The notes beneath the pieces are model-generated. The model searched no databases and had not been told where the DNA came from. It saw nothing but the letters and a program-made list of their open reading frames with translations. A stretch of 64,000 bases of DNA from VRUE01 sp963807425. GTDB taxonomy: Bacteria > Actinomycetota > Thermoleophilia > Solirubrobacterales > 70-9. The stretch lies in contig CAWEBZ010000012.1 of assembly GCA_963807425.1 (NCBI GenBank), forward strand, positions 248,001 to 312,000, read 5' to 3'. Numbering within the stretch: the first letter of the stretch is position 1; each line of letters opens with the position of its first letter. A program made the position numbers and the translations under genes. This document shows positions 40,336 to 49,690 of the stretch, in pieces.

Positions 40336-42555
40336 CTAGGCGCCAAGCGTGCTCGCCGCGGCGGGAAGATCGAGTCGCTCGGGCCAGCGACCCAGCAGCC
40401 CAGAGTCATCCAGGCGGCCGGAGGAGAGCAGCAGCGCCTCGCCGATGTGGGGGGCAAAGGGAGTGAGGACCTGGGCAAGCGCGGTGAGGGCGGTGACCTG
40501 TGCCTCAGCGTCTGCCCGACTCAGCTCGCCGCGACGCTCAATCACGCGCTTCTCGAAGTCCTGAATGCGCTCGAAGAGGCGGGTGACGTTGCGCACAGCC
40601 TTGTGCATCTGCAGCTCCTCGACGTCGGCGGTGATCCGGGCGATGCCGTTGTCGCACCATTTGCGCAAGCGCTCACGCAAGAACTCGGTGTCGGCAGCCG
40701 CCTCGACGTCCTCAGGGGTCTCGACCAGAGAGGAAAAGCGCTGGCTGGAGTAATCCCAGACGTTGTTGAGGAACCTGCTCGCAAACCGCAGGGCGCCATC
40801 GTTCCAGTTCAGCGTCTTGGCCGGGCCAGCCGCGTAGAGGACGGCAAGGCGCACGGTGTCGGCGCCGTAGCGATCGACCAGCTCGTCGGGGTCGACGACA
40901 TTGCCGAGGTGCTTGCTCATCTTGCGACCGTCGGCGATCACCATCTCGTGGAAGAGGCAGCCGGCAAAGGGCTCGCCATCCTTGAGGAACGAGAGCGGGC
41001 CGATGTCACGCAGGGCCTTGGTCACGATTCGCTGGTCGAAGACGAAGCCACCGCTGTCGGCCCCGGCGACGAGGCGCTCGGCGGGAAGCCACCTGCGCAG
41101 ATCAGGGTGATCGAACATCGCCTCGCCGCGGGCCTCCGGCGGGACCGCCGCCGGCACCCATAGCCAGAGTGCGTCGAAGTGACAGTCGAGGGTGTCCGTC
41201 TCCCTCTTTGCGGGCTCACCGCAGCGAGGACAGGGCGCGTCGACGAAATCGCTGCGCTCGGCGAGCGGGTTGCCCTCTCCGGTCGGCTCGATATCACGCG
41301 GCAGCACCACGGGCAGGTCCTCGAACGGAACCGGGACCGCGCCACAGCTCTGGCAGTGGATGACGGGGATCGGCGTTCCCCAAAAACGCTGACGGGAGAT
41401 CGAGAAATCCGATGCCCGGTAGCGAAATGCGGGCTGAGTCCGGGGCTCGGCCTCGGTTTCAGTGCCCTCGCTCGAGGCATCGGCGAGCCTGGGCACCCGA
41501 GAGGCGATCGTTGCATCCGTCTCGTCGGCAGCGGGGATGCCCAGAACGGCGGTGGGCCCGAAGCGTGCATCGACGATCGGTGAGACGACGACTGGCAGTG
41601 AGCTCTCACCCCATCCCGACAGCATCGATGCCCCGGTGTCGATCACGGGAACGGACTTGGCGTCCCGGGCGCTGCGCTCCCAGCCCCCTGAGCGCAGCTC
41701 GTCGAGCTGCGCCTGGACGGCGGGCTCGGAAACCCAGCGCTCGATACCCGGATAGCGAGGCGAGAGAGCAACGAAGCTTGCCTCGGCGATCGCCTCACGG
41801 TGCGGAGTGAAGACCACAAGAGGCTGGCCGTCGGAGTCGAGTATCTCCACCTCCACCCCATCGCCGCGGCCGAGGATGTAGCGCTGGGTCGCAAGGGAGA
41901 TCTCGTCCCAGTCGGCTAGATCGGCAAGGCGGCTGTCGTTCTCCTCCAGATAGGGCGTGATCCGCAGGAACCAGGTTGGCCGGCGGACGAGGCGAACCTC
42001 GTTGTGGCAGCGCCAGCAGCGGCCGTCCTCGACCTGGAGTGCCGCGAGGGTGGTCTGGCAGTTGTCGCACCAGTCGACCGTGGCGTCATCGCGATAGATC
42101 AGGTCGGCCTCGAGCAGGGTCAGGAAGAGCCACTGCGACCAGCGGTACTGCGCCTCATCGGAGCTGTAGAAGACGCGGTCGTAGTCGAAAGAGAAGCCGA
42201 GCCGTTTCATCTGGTCCAGCATCCGCTCGCCGCATTGCTCGACCCAGTCGGCCGGCGGTACCTTGCGCTCGATCGCCGCCATCTCGGCCGGGAGTCCAAA
42301 GGCATCGAAGCCGAAACCGAGCAGCACGGCGTCGCCAAGAGCGCGACGGAAGCGGGCGTAGGCGTCGCCGATCGAGTAGTCGCGGACGTGACCCATGTGG
42401 AGTTTGCCCGAGGTGAAGGGACTGGAGGGCTTGACGTAGACACCGTGCTGACCCTCGGCTGGCTCCGGCGTGGCGAAGGCAGCGCGTTGCGCCCAGGCTG
42501 CCTGACGCTCAGCCTCAACCGCTCCCGGGTCATAGATGGATCGTGCGCTACTCAT
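40336..42555 (-). CDS. leuS: Leucyl-tRNA synthetase-like class I synthetase (divergent)
   Basis: The 739 residues follow LeuRS architecture: HIGH-type signature KLHMGHVRDYSIGDAY (about 47), a FGFDAFGLPAE core, two zinc-like clusters (CDNCQ...CWRC; CQSC...CPRC), an insertion in the editing-domain position and the KMSKS-type loop GRKMSKHLGNVVDP. It departs from typical LeuRS: KMSKS is KMSKH, the usual FPYPSG reads SSPFTSG, and the editing-domain threonine-rich TTRPDTLFG is not found; the matching part reads FTPHREAIAEASFVALSP. GTGAVMAVPAHD is reduced to GPTAVLGIPAADETD. It may be the sole LeuRS of the clade or a paralogue with another job. GGGAGG precedes the ATG. Confidence 0.82.
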   Translation of the reverse strand: MSSARSIYDPGAVEAERQAAWAQRAAFATPEPAEGQHGVYVKPSSPFTSGKLHMGHVRDYSIGDAYARFRRALGDAVLLGFGFDAFGLPAEMAAIERKVPPADWVEQCGERMLDQMKRLGFSFDYDRVFYSSDEAQYRWSQWLFLTLLEADLIYRDDATVDWCDNCQTTLAALQVEDGRCWRCHNEVRLVRRPTWFLRITPYLEENDSRLADLADWDEISLATQRYILGRGDGVEVEILDSDGQPLVVFTPHREAIAEASFVALSPRYPGIERWVSEPAVQAQLDELRSGGWERSARDAKSVPVIDTGASMLSGWGESSLPVVVSPIVDARFGPTAVLGIPAADETDATIASRVPRLADASSEGTETEAEPRTQPAFRYRASDFSISRQRFWGTPIPVIHCQSCGAVPVPFEDLPVVLPRDIEPTGEGNPLAERSDFVDAPCPRCGEPAKRETDTLDCHFDALWLWVPAAVPPEARGEAMFDHPDLRRWLPAERLVAGADSGGFVFDQRIVTKALRDIGPLSFLKDGEPFAGCLFHEMVIADGRKMSKHLGNVVDPDELVDRYGADTVRLAVLYAAGPAKTLNWNDGALRFASRFLNNVWDYSSQRFSSLVETPEDVEAAADTEFLRERLRKWCDNGIARITADVEELQMHKAVRNVTRLFERIQDFEKRVIERRGELSRADAEAQVTALTALAQVLTPFAPHIGEALLLSSGRLDDSGLLGRWPERLDLPAAASTLGA

Positions 42556-42834
42556 CTTGTCTGGCCTCCCCATGCGCGTACCGCTTTGTTCGTCATGGGT
42601 GAGAAAATTTGACCATTGAACGGCGGGCGCTTATCGTCTCGACTGAGTCTACATTTGGAGTCTTCTTAGTCGCGACTCTGCAACAAAAAGGATACGAGGG
42701 TCAAAAGAGGGTTATTCCGACCCCCTCGGCGTCCGGAGCCGATCCTAGTTTCGATCATCGAGATTGGACGATCGGCCCCGGCGGTGCTTGCGACACCCCG
42801 GGGCGTGGCCGAGACCTGAAGAGGAGGTCCCAAC

Positions 42835-43194
42835 ATGACAGAGAGTAGAGAACTCGCACTGGTCGTCGACGGGCGTTTGGACGAACGACTGGTGGAGCGG
42901 GCGCTCGAAGCTGCAGGCGAAGGGGCGCGGGAAGATCGGATCCGCAACGGCCTCGAAGCGGTCATCGATATCGCCGAGCTAGACCCCGACGAGGCGTGCG
43001 AGGCGCTGTGGACGCTGCAGGGAGATCAGGTCACCTTGGAACGCTTGGAGTCGTGCCTCGGCATCGGCTCGGGCCGAGCGACCCTGGCGCTGGGAGGGGC
43101 AATCCAACTAGCCCGGGCGGAGCTTTCCTCTGGCGATCCCGATCTACGTGGCCGCGCGCCGGAGTTGCTGCGCTGGCTGGAAGGGGAATGGTAG
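42835..43194 (+). CDS. Hypothetical helical protein
   Basis: The 119-residue soluble protein is almost wholly helical and acidic (LALVVDGRLDERLVERALEA; AVIDIAELDPDEACEALWTL) and has no signal or membrane segment. GAGGAGG lies 8 nt before the ATG, a strong ribosome-binding site. I do not recognise the family. It is convergent with the methyltransferase gene (11-bp gap) and divergent from leuS; the 261-bp gap to leuS holds no other gene I can support. Confidence 0.55.
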   Translation: MTESRELALVVDGRLDERLVERALEAAGEGAREDRIRNGLEAVIDIAELDPDEACEALWTLQGDQVTLERLESCLGIGSGRATLALGGAIQLARAELSSGDPDLRGRAPELLRWLEGEW

Positions 43195-43205
43195 GCGGCT
43201 TCCGC

Positions 43206-43973
43206 CTACTGCTTACGACCTTCGACGAACACCTCGAACTGGGAGTCCGTCGGCTGACGGGGCTTGCCGTTTCCCCGGAAGGCATTGGCCAGTTTCATCC
43301 CAACGGACTCGTAGATCGTCGCCAGCTCTTCCAGGGAATAGAGGCGCTGCCGAAATGGGATCGGCGTCACTCCCTCGAAGACCTCACCAAATACGATCGG
43401 CGTGGTCGAACCTTCTAAGTAGCGGGTGCGGCTATCCCAGTGGTGATCGATCAGTTCGATCATCGATCCGCCCTCGATCCAGGTTTTCTGCGGCAGGTGG
43501 TTTTCGGCGTAGAGGACGTTCGGCAGCTGCATCAGCTGGCCGCCACCGCTGCGCAGGGCCCGGGCGACGACCTCGAAGGTGCGATGGTTCTCCTCCTCCG
43601 TCTCGAAGTAACCAATCGCCCCGTCATTCAGGTTCAGCACGAGGTCGAACTCGTCCTCGAAGTCCAACTCACGCAGGTCGGCCTGAACGAACGATGCGTC
43701 CAGGGACTGCTCGGCGGCGTCGCTCCTGGCGATCTCGAGCAGGTCTTCTGAGATGTCGACCCCGACAACCGAGAATCCGCGGCGGGTCAGCTCCAGCGCA
43801 TGCCGCCCGGTCCCGCAGGCGAGATCGAGCACGCGCCCAGGCTCGGTTGGCTTCAACATCGAGAGCGCGCGGTCGACTTCGGACTCGGTCCGGTCGGCCC
43901 ATGGCCTGACCTCGGTCATCTCGGGCGAGAAGGCCCTCAGATACCAATCTTCCTGAACCTCGACAGGGGTCAT
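43206..43973 (-). CDS. Class I SAM-dependent methyltransferase
   Basis: The 255 residues carry the SAM motif I RVLDLACGTGRHALELTRRG (about 46), GVDISEDLLEIARSD (motif with acidic residue) and FDLVLNLNDGAIGYF (motif IV). The N-terminus DWYLRAFSPEMTEVRPW is seen in a group of small-molecule or ubiquinone-type methyltransferases of unknown substrate. ATG at 43971 has GGGGAGGGG 7 nt before it; a TTG 15 bp further upstream is possible but less likely. Confidence 0.82.
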   Translation of the reverse strand: MTPVEVQEDWYLRAFSPEMTEVRPWADRTESEVDRALSMLKPTEPGRVLDLACGTGRHALELTRRGFSVVGVDISEDLLEIARSDAAEQSLDASFVQADLRELDFEDEFDLVLNLNDGAIGYFETEEENHRTFEVVARALRSGGGQLMQLPNVLYAENHLPQKTWIEGGSMIELIDHHWDSRTRYLEGSTTPIVFGEVFEGVTPIPFRQRLYSLEELATIYESVGMKLANAFRGNGKPRQPTDSQFEVFVEGRKQ

Positions 43974-44152
43974 CGAGCCCCTCCCCAATGGGAAGCTGGT
44001 ACGGCGACGTTCACCGAACTAGACGCCCACATTGATCAAAAAGATTAGCGCTTTTGCGGCAGAGGCGAAACTACGGTGACGCTTGACCACCGTCGCTACT
44101 GGCGCTGACGGAATTGACGCGTTTCGTCAGCGGCTTGCCGCGGTCTTTTCCA

Positions 44153-44578
44153 TCAGGCGAAGGTCCAGAGCTTGTTGCCGAGGAAGTTGAAGGGCATCGC
44201 AACCGCAACGGCGATCGCCTGGGAGGAGAGAGTGCCGAGCGACGTCCCGCTGATCAGGGCCTCGAGCACGACCAGGTTGATCGCCAGCGCACCGATGCTG
44301 ATGGCAAAGAAGCGTGCAGCCTGGAATCCCGGATGACCGTCTTTGGCGGCGAACGTCCAGTGGCGGTTCCAGAAGAAGTTGCTGGTCACGGCGACGCAGA
44401 AGGCGCCGACCGCGGCGGCCGCGTGGTGCAGGCCAAAGTTGTCAGCGAGGACGGCAAAGACCGCCAGGTTGATCAGATAGCCGGAGCCGCCGACGACGCC
44501 AAATTTGAGCAGCTGCAGCCAGCTGGCCGGGCGGCGGGCGGCGGCGCCAAGCCGATAGGCGAATTCAGCGGCGCTCAC
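44153..44578 (-). CDS. GtrA-family membrane protein
   Basis: A 141-residue protein with four predicted spans, typical of the GtrA/DPMS family that helps move polyprenyl-linked sugars across the membrane. Visible are LLKFGVVGGSGYLINLAVFA (first span), VGAFCVAVTSNFFWNRHWTF (the family FxxxRxWTF signature), ALAINLVVLEALISG and NFLGNKLWTFA (last span and second WTF). The polyprenyl sugar or wall polymer it serves is not known. It is divergent from the secreted protein that follows. Confidence 0.85.
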   Translation of the reverse strand: MSAAEFAYRLGAAARRPASWLQLLKFGVVGGSGYLINLAVFAVLADNFGLHHAAAAVGAFCVAVTSNFFWNRHWTFAAKDGHPGFQAARFFAISIGALAINLVVLEALISGTSLGTLSSQAIAVAVAMPFNFLGNKLWTFA

Positions 44579-44698
44579 GGCGTGCGCTCCATTTGGTCTA
44601 TTCGGTTCGTCATCTGGGCGGGTAAGCCTAAGGGGGCTGAATCTCAGCCGCTCGATCGGACGGAAGCGCCGGGGCGGTCACCTAATGTTCCAATCCGA

Positions 44699-45337
44699 AT
44701 GTGGGGCAAGGTTGCCATATCCATGCTCGTGGCCGTCGCGGTCGCCGCGGCGCTGATCCTCGTCCTGGTGCTCGGCAACGGCAAGGACAGCGAGCCTGCT
44801 CAGGCAGAGGCGGTCAGCGTCGGTGAACCCAGCGTCGAGATCGTCTCGCCGCGAAATGGCGCCCGGCAGGTCAGCCATGCCGTCGTCGTCAAGGTCAAGG
44901 TCCACAATTTCCAGCTCGCGCCGCATCACTTCGGCGGCGAACCGCAGCTCGGCGAGGGCCACATTCGCTTCGGCCTCAACCGGGTGCCGGACTGCGTCGA
45001 CCCGGTCAAGCTACAGCGCGCGATCGAGAGCCCGTTCGGTAACGGCCGCCTGGTCGGTGCCTCCTTCGACTACCCCGAGCACGCCGGGCCCAATGGCGTG
45101 CTCGCCGCCCGAATCGGCAGCGACGGCAGCTACTCGCCCGCGACCCGGCCCGAGATCTACTACCACGACCTCCCCCCCGGCTTCTACCGGCTGGTCATCA
45201 ACCTTGCCCAGAACGATGGCTCCACCACACCTTTCCACGCGGTCACCAACTTCCAGATCCTCCCCCGCCCCGGCCAAGGCGGCCACCCGTGCAAGGGCGG
45301 CAAGGTGCCGAGCGCCAAGGCGGCCGCCTTCGACTGA
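44699..45337 (+). CDS. Secreted Ig/cupredoxin-like domain protein
   Basis: An N-terminal hydrophobic segment (AISMLVAVAVAAALILVLVL) anchors or exports the protein. The mature part (VEIVSPRNGARQVSHAVVVK; VKVHNFQLAPHHFGG; GEGHIRFGLNRVPDC; RPEIYYHDLPPGFYRLVINL) is beta-rich with a His pair and a Cys pair (CVDP, HPCKGG), like DUF4399 or copper-handling immunoglobulin-like domains. Copper binding is only a guess. Start ATG at 44699 was chosen over longer frames that have no signal peptide. Confidence 0.65.
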   Translation: MWGKVAISMLVAVAVAAALILVLVLGNGKDSEPAQAEAVSVGEPSVEIVSPRNGARQVSHAVVVKVKVHNFQLAPHHFGGEPQLGEGHIRFGLNRVPDCVDPVKLQRAIESPFGNGRLVGASFDYPEHAGPNGVLAARIGSDGSYSPATRPEIYYHDLPPGFYRLVINLAQNDGSTTPFHAVTNFQILPRPGQGGHPCKGGKVPSAKAAAFD

Positions 45338-45366
45338 GGGCGCCGCAACGGCGCCAGCCAGCATTA

Positions 45367-45386
45367 CTTCACTTTGTATAGTGAGG
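45367..45386. promoter_or_regulatory. Palindromic operator before ABC exporter genes
   Basis: CTTCACT-TTGTAT-AGTGAGG is an inverted repeat with 6 of 7 arm positions matched, ending 5 bp before the ATG of the first ABC gene and containing a TATAGT-like -10. Its size and place fit a repressor operator (PadR or MarR type), common upstream of drug exporters. No regulator gene is adjacent. Confidence 0.5.
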
Positions 45387-45390
45387 TTCG

Positions 45391-47199
45391 ATGCAGACAT
45401 ACCGTCGCCTGATGGGCTTCCTGCGCCCTTATCGCCGCCAGCTCTGGGGTTCGCTGGTCTTTGCCTGGCTGGCGATGGGGATGACGGTGCTGATCCCGTG
45501 GCTGATCGGGCGGGCGGTCAATGCGATCGAGAGTCGCGAACAGCCGGACCTGCTCCCCCTTGCCCTGGCCATCCTCGCTGCGGGGATCCTGCGCCTGGGG
45601 CTGACCGTGGTGCGTCGGGTGGTCGCCGGCAGGGTCTCGCTCGCGGTCGAGTTCGATCTGCGCCAGAGCTTCTACGCGCATCTGCAGCGGCTCGAGCTTG
45701 GCTTCTTCGACGGTCAGCAGACGGGTCAGCTGATGTCGCGGGCGACGGTCGACCTGCAGTCGATCCGCTTCTTCCTCGGCTACGGGCTGATCTTCATCAC
45801 CCAGAACCTGCTGACGATCGCTCTGGTCACCGTGGTGATGGTCGCGCTCGACCCTGTGCTGGCGCTGATCGCCCTCGCCCCCGCGCCGCTGATCGTCTTC
45901 ACCGCCTCCCGTTACAACCGGGTCTCGCGGCCGGCGCTGCAGGAGGTGCAGCAGCGGATCGCCGAGCTGACGGCAGAGGCGGAGGAGAACGTCTCCGGCA
46001 TCCGCATCGTCAAGGCCTTCGCCCGCGAAGAGCACCAACTGCACCGCTTCCAGCGGGCCGTAACCCGCGTCTTTGACCAGAGCATCTACTCGACCCGCCT
46101 GCAGGCCTTCTTCTCGCCGCTGATCGGGCTGCTGCCACAGTTCGGGATCGCCCTGGTGCTGCTGGTCGGGGGTCGCCAGGTGATCGCCGGCAACCTCAGC
46201 CTCGGCGATTTCACCGCCTTCTATACCTACGTGGTGATCCTCGCCGGCCCGATGCGGATGCTGGGTGTCGCGATGGGGATGGCACAGCGGGCGATCGCCT
46301 CCGGCAACCGGCTGTTCGAGATCCTCGACCGCGAGCCACGGATCGAGAGCGCTCCCGATGCGCCGCCGCTGCCGGAAGGCGGCGGGCAAGTGCAGATGCA
46401 GGGGGTGACACTGCACTACGACGGCACCGCTTCCGACTTCGACCATGCTCCAGCAGGGTCAAGGTCGGCTGCGGCGCTCGAGGGCATTGATCTGGAGGTC
46501 AAAGCCGGACGCACAGTGGCGCTGGTCGGGCCGTCGGGGTCGGGCAAGACCAGCCTGGTCGCCCTGATCGCGCGGCTCTATGACCCGAGCGAGGGGTCGG
46601 TGCGGATTGACGGCGCCGACGTACGCTCGGTCGAGGTCGGCTCGCTGCGCTCCGACGTCGCCTTCGTCGGCGACGAGAGCTTCCTCTTCAGCGCCAGCGT
46701 CGCCGAGAACATCGCCTACGCGCGGCCGCAGGCGAGCCGCGAGGAGATCGAGGCGGCGGCGCGGCGGGCCCAGGCGGATGAGTTCATCCGTGACCTGCCG
46801 GGCGGCTACGAGACGGTGGTGGGCGAGCGGGGGCTGACCCTCTCTGGCGGACAGCGCCAGCGGGTGGCAATCGCCCGGGCCCTGCTCGCCGACCCACGAA
46901 TCCTGATCCTCGACGACGCCACCTCCTCGGTCGACGCGACCACCGAGGCCGCGATCAAGTCGGGGCTGCGCGAGGCGATGGCCGGCCGCACGACCTTCAT
47001 CATCGCCCACCGCCTCTCCACGGTCTCGCTCGCGGACGAGGTTGTCGTGATGGACGGCGGCCGGATCGTCGACCGCGGCACGCATGCCGAGCTACTTGAG
47101 GGCTGCGGCTTCTACCGCGAGATCGCCGAGCACGGCCTGGCGGACTCGGTCTTCCTGCAGCGTGACCTTGAGCAACGCGAGGAGATGGCACGGCTGTGA
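45391..47199 (+). CDS. ABC exporter half-transporter with degenerate catalytic site
   Basis: The 602-residue half-transporter has a six-span type IV membrane domain (about 15-300) and an ATPase domain (about 330-590). Walker A is GPSGSGKT (about 379), the signature TLSGGQRQRVAIARALL is perfect, but the Q-loop reads FVGDESFLF (Q replaced) and Walker B ends ILILDDATSSVD, where the catalytic Glu is Asp. The normal partner is the following gene. One degenerate and one consensus site define asymmetric heterodimeric exporters such as BmrCD and TM287/288. It is preceded by a palindrome. Confidence 0.93.
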   Translation: MQTYRRLMGFLRPYRRQLWGSLVFAWLAMGMTVLIPWLIGRAVNAIESREQPDLLPLALAILAAGILRLGLTVVRRVVAGRVSLAVEFDLRQSFYAHLQRLELGFFDGQQTGQLMSRATVDLQSIRFFLGYGLIFITQNLLTIALVTVVMVALDPVLALIALAPAPLIVFTASRYNRVSRPALQEVQQRIAELTAEAEENVSGIRIVKAFAREEHQLHRFQRAVTRVFDQSIYSTRLQAFFSPLIGLLPQFGIALVLLVGGRQVIAGNLSLGDFTAFYTYVVILAGPMRMLGVAMGMAQRAIASGNRLFEILDREPRIESAPDAPPLPEGGGQVQMQGVTLHYDGTASDFDHAPAGSRSAAALEGIDLEVKAGRTVALVGPSGSGKTSLVALIARLYDPSEGSVRIDGADVRSVEVGSLRSDVAFVGDESFLFSASVAENIAYARPQASREEIEAAARRAQADEFIRDLPGGYETVVGERGLTLSGGQRQRVAIARALLADPRILILDDATSSVDATTEAAIKSGLREAMAGRTTFIIAHRLSTVSLADEVVVMDGGRIVDRGTHAELLEGCGFYREIAEHGLADSVFLQRDLEQREEMARL

Positions 47200-49076
47200 A
47201 CAACGAGCGCAACCGCTTCCGCGAGATCTATCTCCTCTTCGCCGCGCTCTGGCGCCTGATCCGCGGCCAGGACCAGCGCGGCCGCAAGGTGCGCTGGATG
47301 ATCGGGCTGCTGCGTCCCTACCGCGGCAAGGTCGCGCTGATGTTCGTCGCGTTGCTGGTGGCCACCGGCGCTGGCCTCGCTCCCCCCTACCTCGCCGGGC
47401 GGGCGGTGGACGACGGGATCATCGCCGGCGACGTCTCCGCGCTCGACTGGATCGTCGTCGCCTTCGTCATCGTCGCCACCCTCTACGCGGCAGCCACCTA
47501 CCTGCAGACCTACCTGGTCGGCTGGGTCGGCACACGGGCGCTGCAGGACCTGCGCGAGCGGGTCTTCTCCCACCTCCAGACGATGTCGATCGGCTTCTTC
47601 ACCCGGCGCAGCCCGGGCGTGCTGATCAGCCGCATGACCAACGACATCGAGGCGCTCAACCAGCTCGTCACCGATGGCATCGTGACGATGTTCTCCGCCA
47701 CCCTGACCCTGATCGGGGTGGTCGTGATCATGCTGTTCCTCGACGCACAGCTGGCGCTGGTCACCTTCCTCACCTTTCCCCTGCTCGCGATCGCCAGCAT
47801 CGTCTTCCGCATCGTCTCCCACGGCGCCTACAAGGCGACACGGGAGCGGATCGCAGCGATCACCGGCTACCTGCAGGAGACGCTGAGCGGAGTGCGGGTG
47901 GTGCGCAGCTTCGGCCAGGAGCCGCGCCACATGGCGGCGATGACCGAGCTCAACGAGGCCAACCGCGAGGCCAACATGAAGACCGTCTACCTCAACGCCT
48001 CCTACTTCCCCGCGGTCGAGCTGCTTGCCGCGGTCGGCACCGCGGCGATCCTGCTCTACGGCGGCACCCAAGCGATCGACAATGCAATCCAGATCGGCGT
48101 CATCGTCGCCTTCGTCGGCTACCTCCAGGTCTTCTTCGAACCGATTCAGCAGCTCTCTCAGCTCTACACGACCTACCAGCAGGGCATGGCGGCGCTGGAC
48201 AAGATCTTCGACCTGCTCGACACTAAGCCCGACATGGTCGACGCACCCGAGGCGATCGACCCCGGCACGCTGCGAGGCGAGATCGAGATGGAGGGCGTCT
48301 GGTTCTCCTACGCCGACGATGCTGAGTTCGCCTTTGTTCGCCCTGTGGACGAAGAAACACGAACTCAGCCGGAGGAGGAACGGGGGGAATGGGCGCTGGA
48401 GGACGTCGACCTGCACGTGCCGCCTGGCCAGACCCTGGCGCTGGTCGGCTCGACCGGAGCGGGCAAGTCGACCTTCGCCAAGCTGGTGGCGCGCTTCTAT
48501 GACCCGCAACGGGGCCGGGTGCTGGTCGACGGCCACGACCTGAAGGGGATGCAGCAGCGGGCGCTGCGACGACAGCTGGGAATCGTCCCGCAGGAGGGCT
48601 TCCTCTTCTCCGGCAGCGTGCGCGAGAACATCGCCTTCGGGCGGCCCGAGGCGACGCTAGAGGAGATCGAGGAGGCAGCCGCGGCGGTCGGGGCAACCGA
48701 GTTCATCGCGGCGCTGCCCGAGGGGATCGAGACCGAGGTCGGCGAGCGCGGCGTCCAGCTCTCGGCGGGCCAGCGCCAGTTGGTCGCCTTCGCCCGGGCG
48801 CTGCTTGCCGAGCCGCGGATCCTTATCCTCGACGAGGCGACCTCGAACGTCGACGTGCGGACCGAGAAAACGATCGAGAAAGGCCTCGAGCGGCTGCTTG
48901 CCGGACGCACCGCGATCGTCATCGCCCACCGCCTCTCGACAATCCGCCGCGCCGGCAAGATCGTCGTCCTCGAAGGCGGTCGTGTCGCCGAGGCCGGCAC
49001 CCACGAGGAGTTGATCGAGGCCGGCGGTCCTTACTCGCGCCTCTACGGTGCCTGGGCGGAGTCCTCGGCGTCCTAG
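47196..49076 (+). CDS. ABC exporter half-transporter with consensus catalytic site
   Basis: Partner of the previous gene; GTG start overlaps its TGA. The 626 residues give the same layout: six spans, then ATPase domain with Walker A GSTGAGKST (about 420), Q-loop VPQEGFLFSGSV, signature VQLSAGQRQLVAFARALLAE and Walker B ILILDEATSNVD with catalytic Glu. About 20 acidic residues (DEETRTQPEEERGE) are inserted before the ATPase core. The pair would export lipids, peptides or drugs. Its 3' end overlaps the convergent lipoprotein gene stop by 3 bases. Confidence 0.93.
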   Translation: MNNERNRFREIYLLFAALWRLIRGQDQRGRKVRWMIGLLRPYRGKVALMFVALLVATGAGLAPPYLAGRAVDDGIIAGDVSALDWIVVAFVIVATLYAAATYLQTYLVGWVGTRALQDLRERVFSHLQTMSIGFFTRRSPGVLISRMTNDIEALNQLVTDGIVTMFSATLTLIGVVVIMLFLDAQLALVTFLTFPLLAIASIVFRIVSHGAYKATRERIAAITGYLQETLSGVRVVRSFGQEPRHMAAMTELNEANREANMKTVYLNASYFPAVELLAAVGTAAILLYGGTQAIDNAIQIGVIVAFVGYLQVFFEPIQQLSQLYTTYQQGMAALDKIFDLLDTKPDMVDAPEAIDPGTLRGEIEMEGVWFSYADDAEFAFVRPVDEETRTQPEEERGEWALEDVDLHVPPGQTLALVGSTGAGKSTFAKLVARFYDPQRGRVLVDGHDLKGMQQRALRRQLGIVPQEGFLFSGSVRENIAFGRPEATLEEIEEAAAAVGATEFIAALPEGIETEVGERGVQLSAGQRQLVAFARALLAEPRILILDEATSNVDVRTEKTIEKGLERLLAGRTAIVIAHRLSTIRRAGKIVVLEGGRVAEAGTHEELIEAGGPYSRLYGAWAESSAS

Positions 49077-49606
49077 GCGAAGCCTTTGCCGCTGAAGTCG
49101 CTGCACCCTTTGAGGCCGTACTCCTCCGCAGTTGCTTGGAACGACTCGAGCGCCGCGGCGGCTTTCTCCTTCCAAGCGGCGAACTTGGCTTCTGATTTCG
49201 GCGAATTATCTTCTTCGAGGGTGATCTCGAAGGCGATGTCGACCTGGTCCGCCGTATCGGCCAAATGGTCCATGGCAGCGTAGAGCTCAGGATAACCCTC
49301 TGCTTCCTCTGGAGCGCCAAGGTCTTCCAGCCCGTAGCCGAGGAACGCATAGAGCCTTGCTTCTTCATCTGTTTCTTCACTGTGCACAAGGAATTCTTTG
49401 GGGAGTCTGCGGAGGTAAAAATCGACTTTGGCGCAGACCGGAGTGAACTGCGAGATCAGCTCGGCCTTGGTCAGTCCCGCTTTGGTCGCCGGGATCGTCT
49501 CGGGCACCGGCACCGTGGCCGCGGATCCCTCCTCATCCCCACCCCCACACCCAGCCAGCAGCAAGGCGAGAAAGAAGGCGACGATCGGTGCGGACCAGAG
49601 CTTCAT
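49073..49606 (-). CDS. Lipoprotein of unknown function
   Basis: Signal peptide with lipobox LLLAGC at about residue 20, then a Gly/Asp/Glu linker (GGGDEEGSAATVPVP) and a helical domain (177 residues total). The mature part starts KAELISQFTPVCAKVDFYL and ends with a second Cys in EYGLKGCSDF. The spacing of the first Cys, a SxxELIxQxxxxC-like pattern, matches the neighbour at 49691 and loosely the secreted protein at 16356. Possibly an extracytoplasmic binding or stress protein family. Convergent with the second ABC gene. Confidence 0.65.
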   Translation of the reverse strand: MKLWSAPIVAFFLALLLAGCGGGDEEGSAATVPVPETIPATKAGLTKAELISQFTPVCAKVDFYLRRLPKEFLVHSEETDEEARLYAFLGYGLEDLGAPEEAEGYPELYAAMDHLADTADQVDIAFEITLEEDNSPKSEAKFAAWKEKAAAALESFQATAEEYGLKGCSDFSGKGFA

Positions 49607-49690
49607 GAATAACTTTAAGTTATCTAATTAATCCAAAGAGGGATTTACGGCAAGCGAACGCGGCCCGCCTCAGTCGAAGATGAGACGGGC

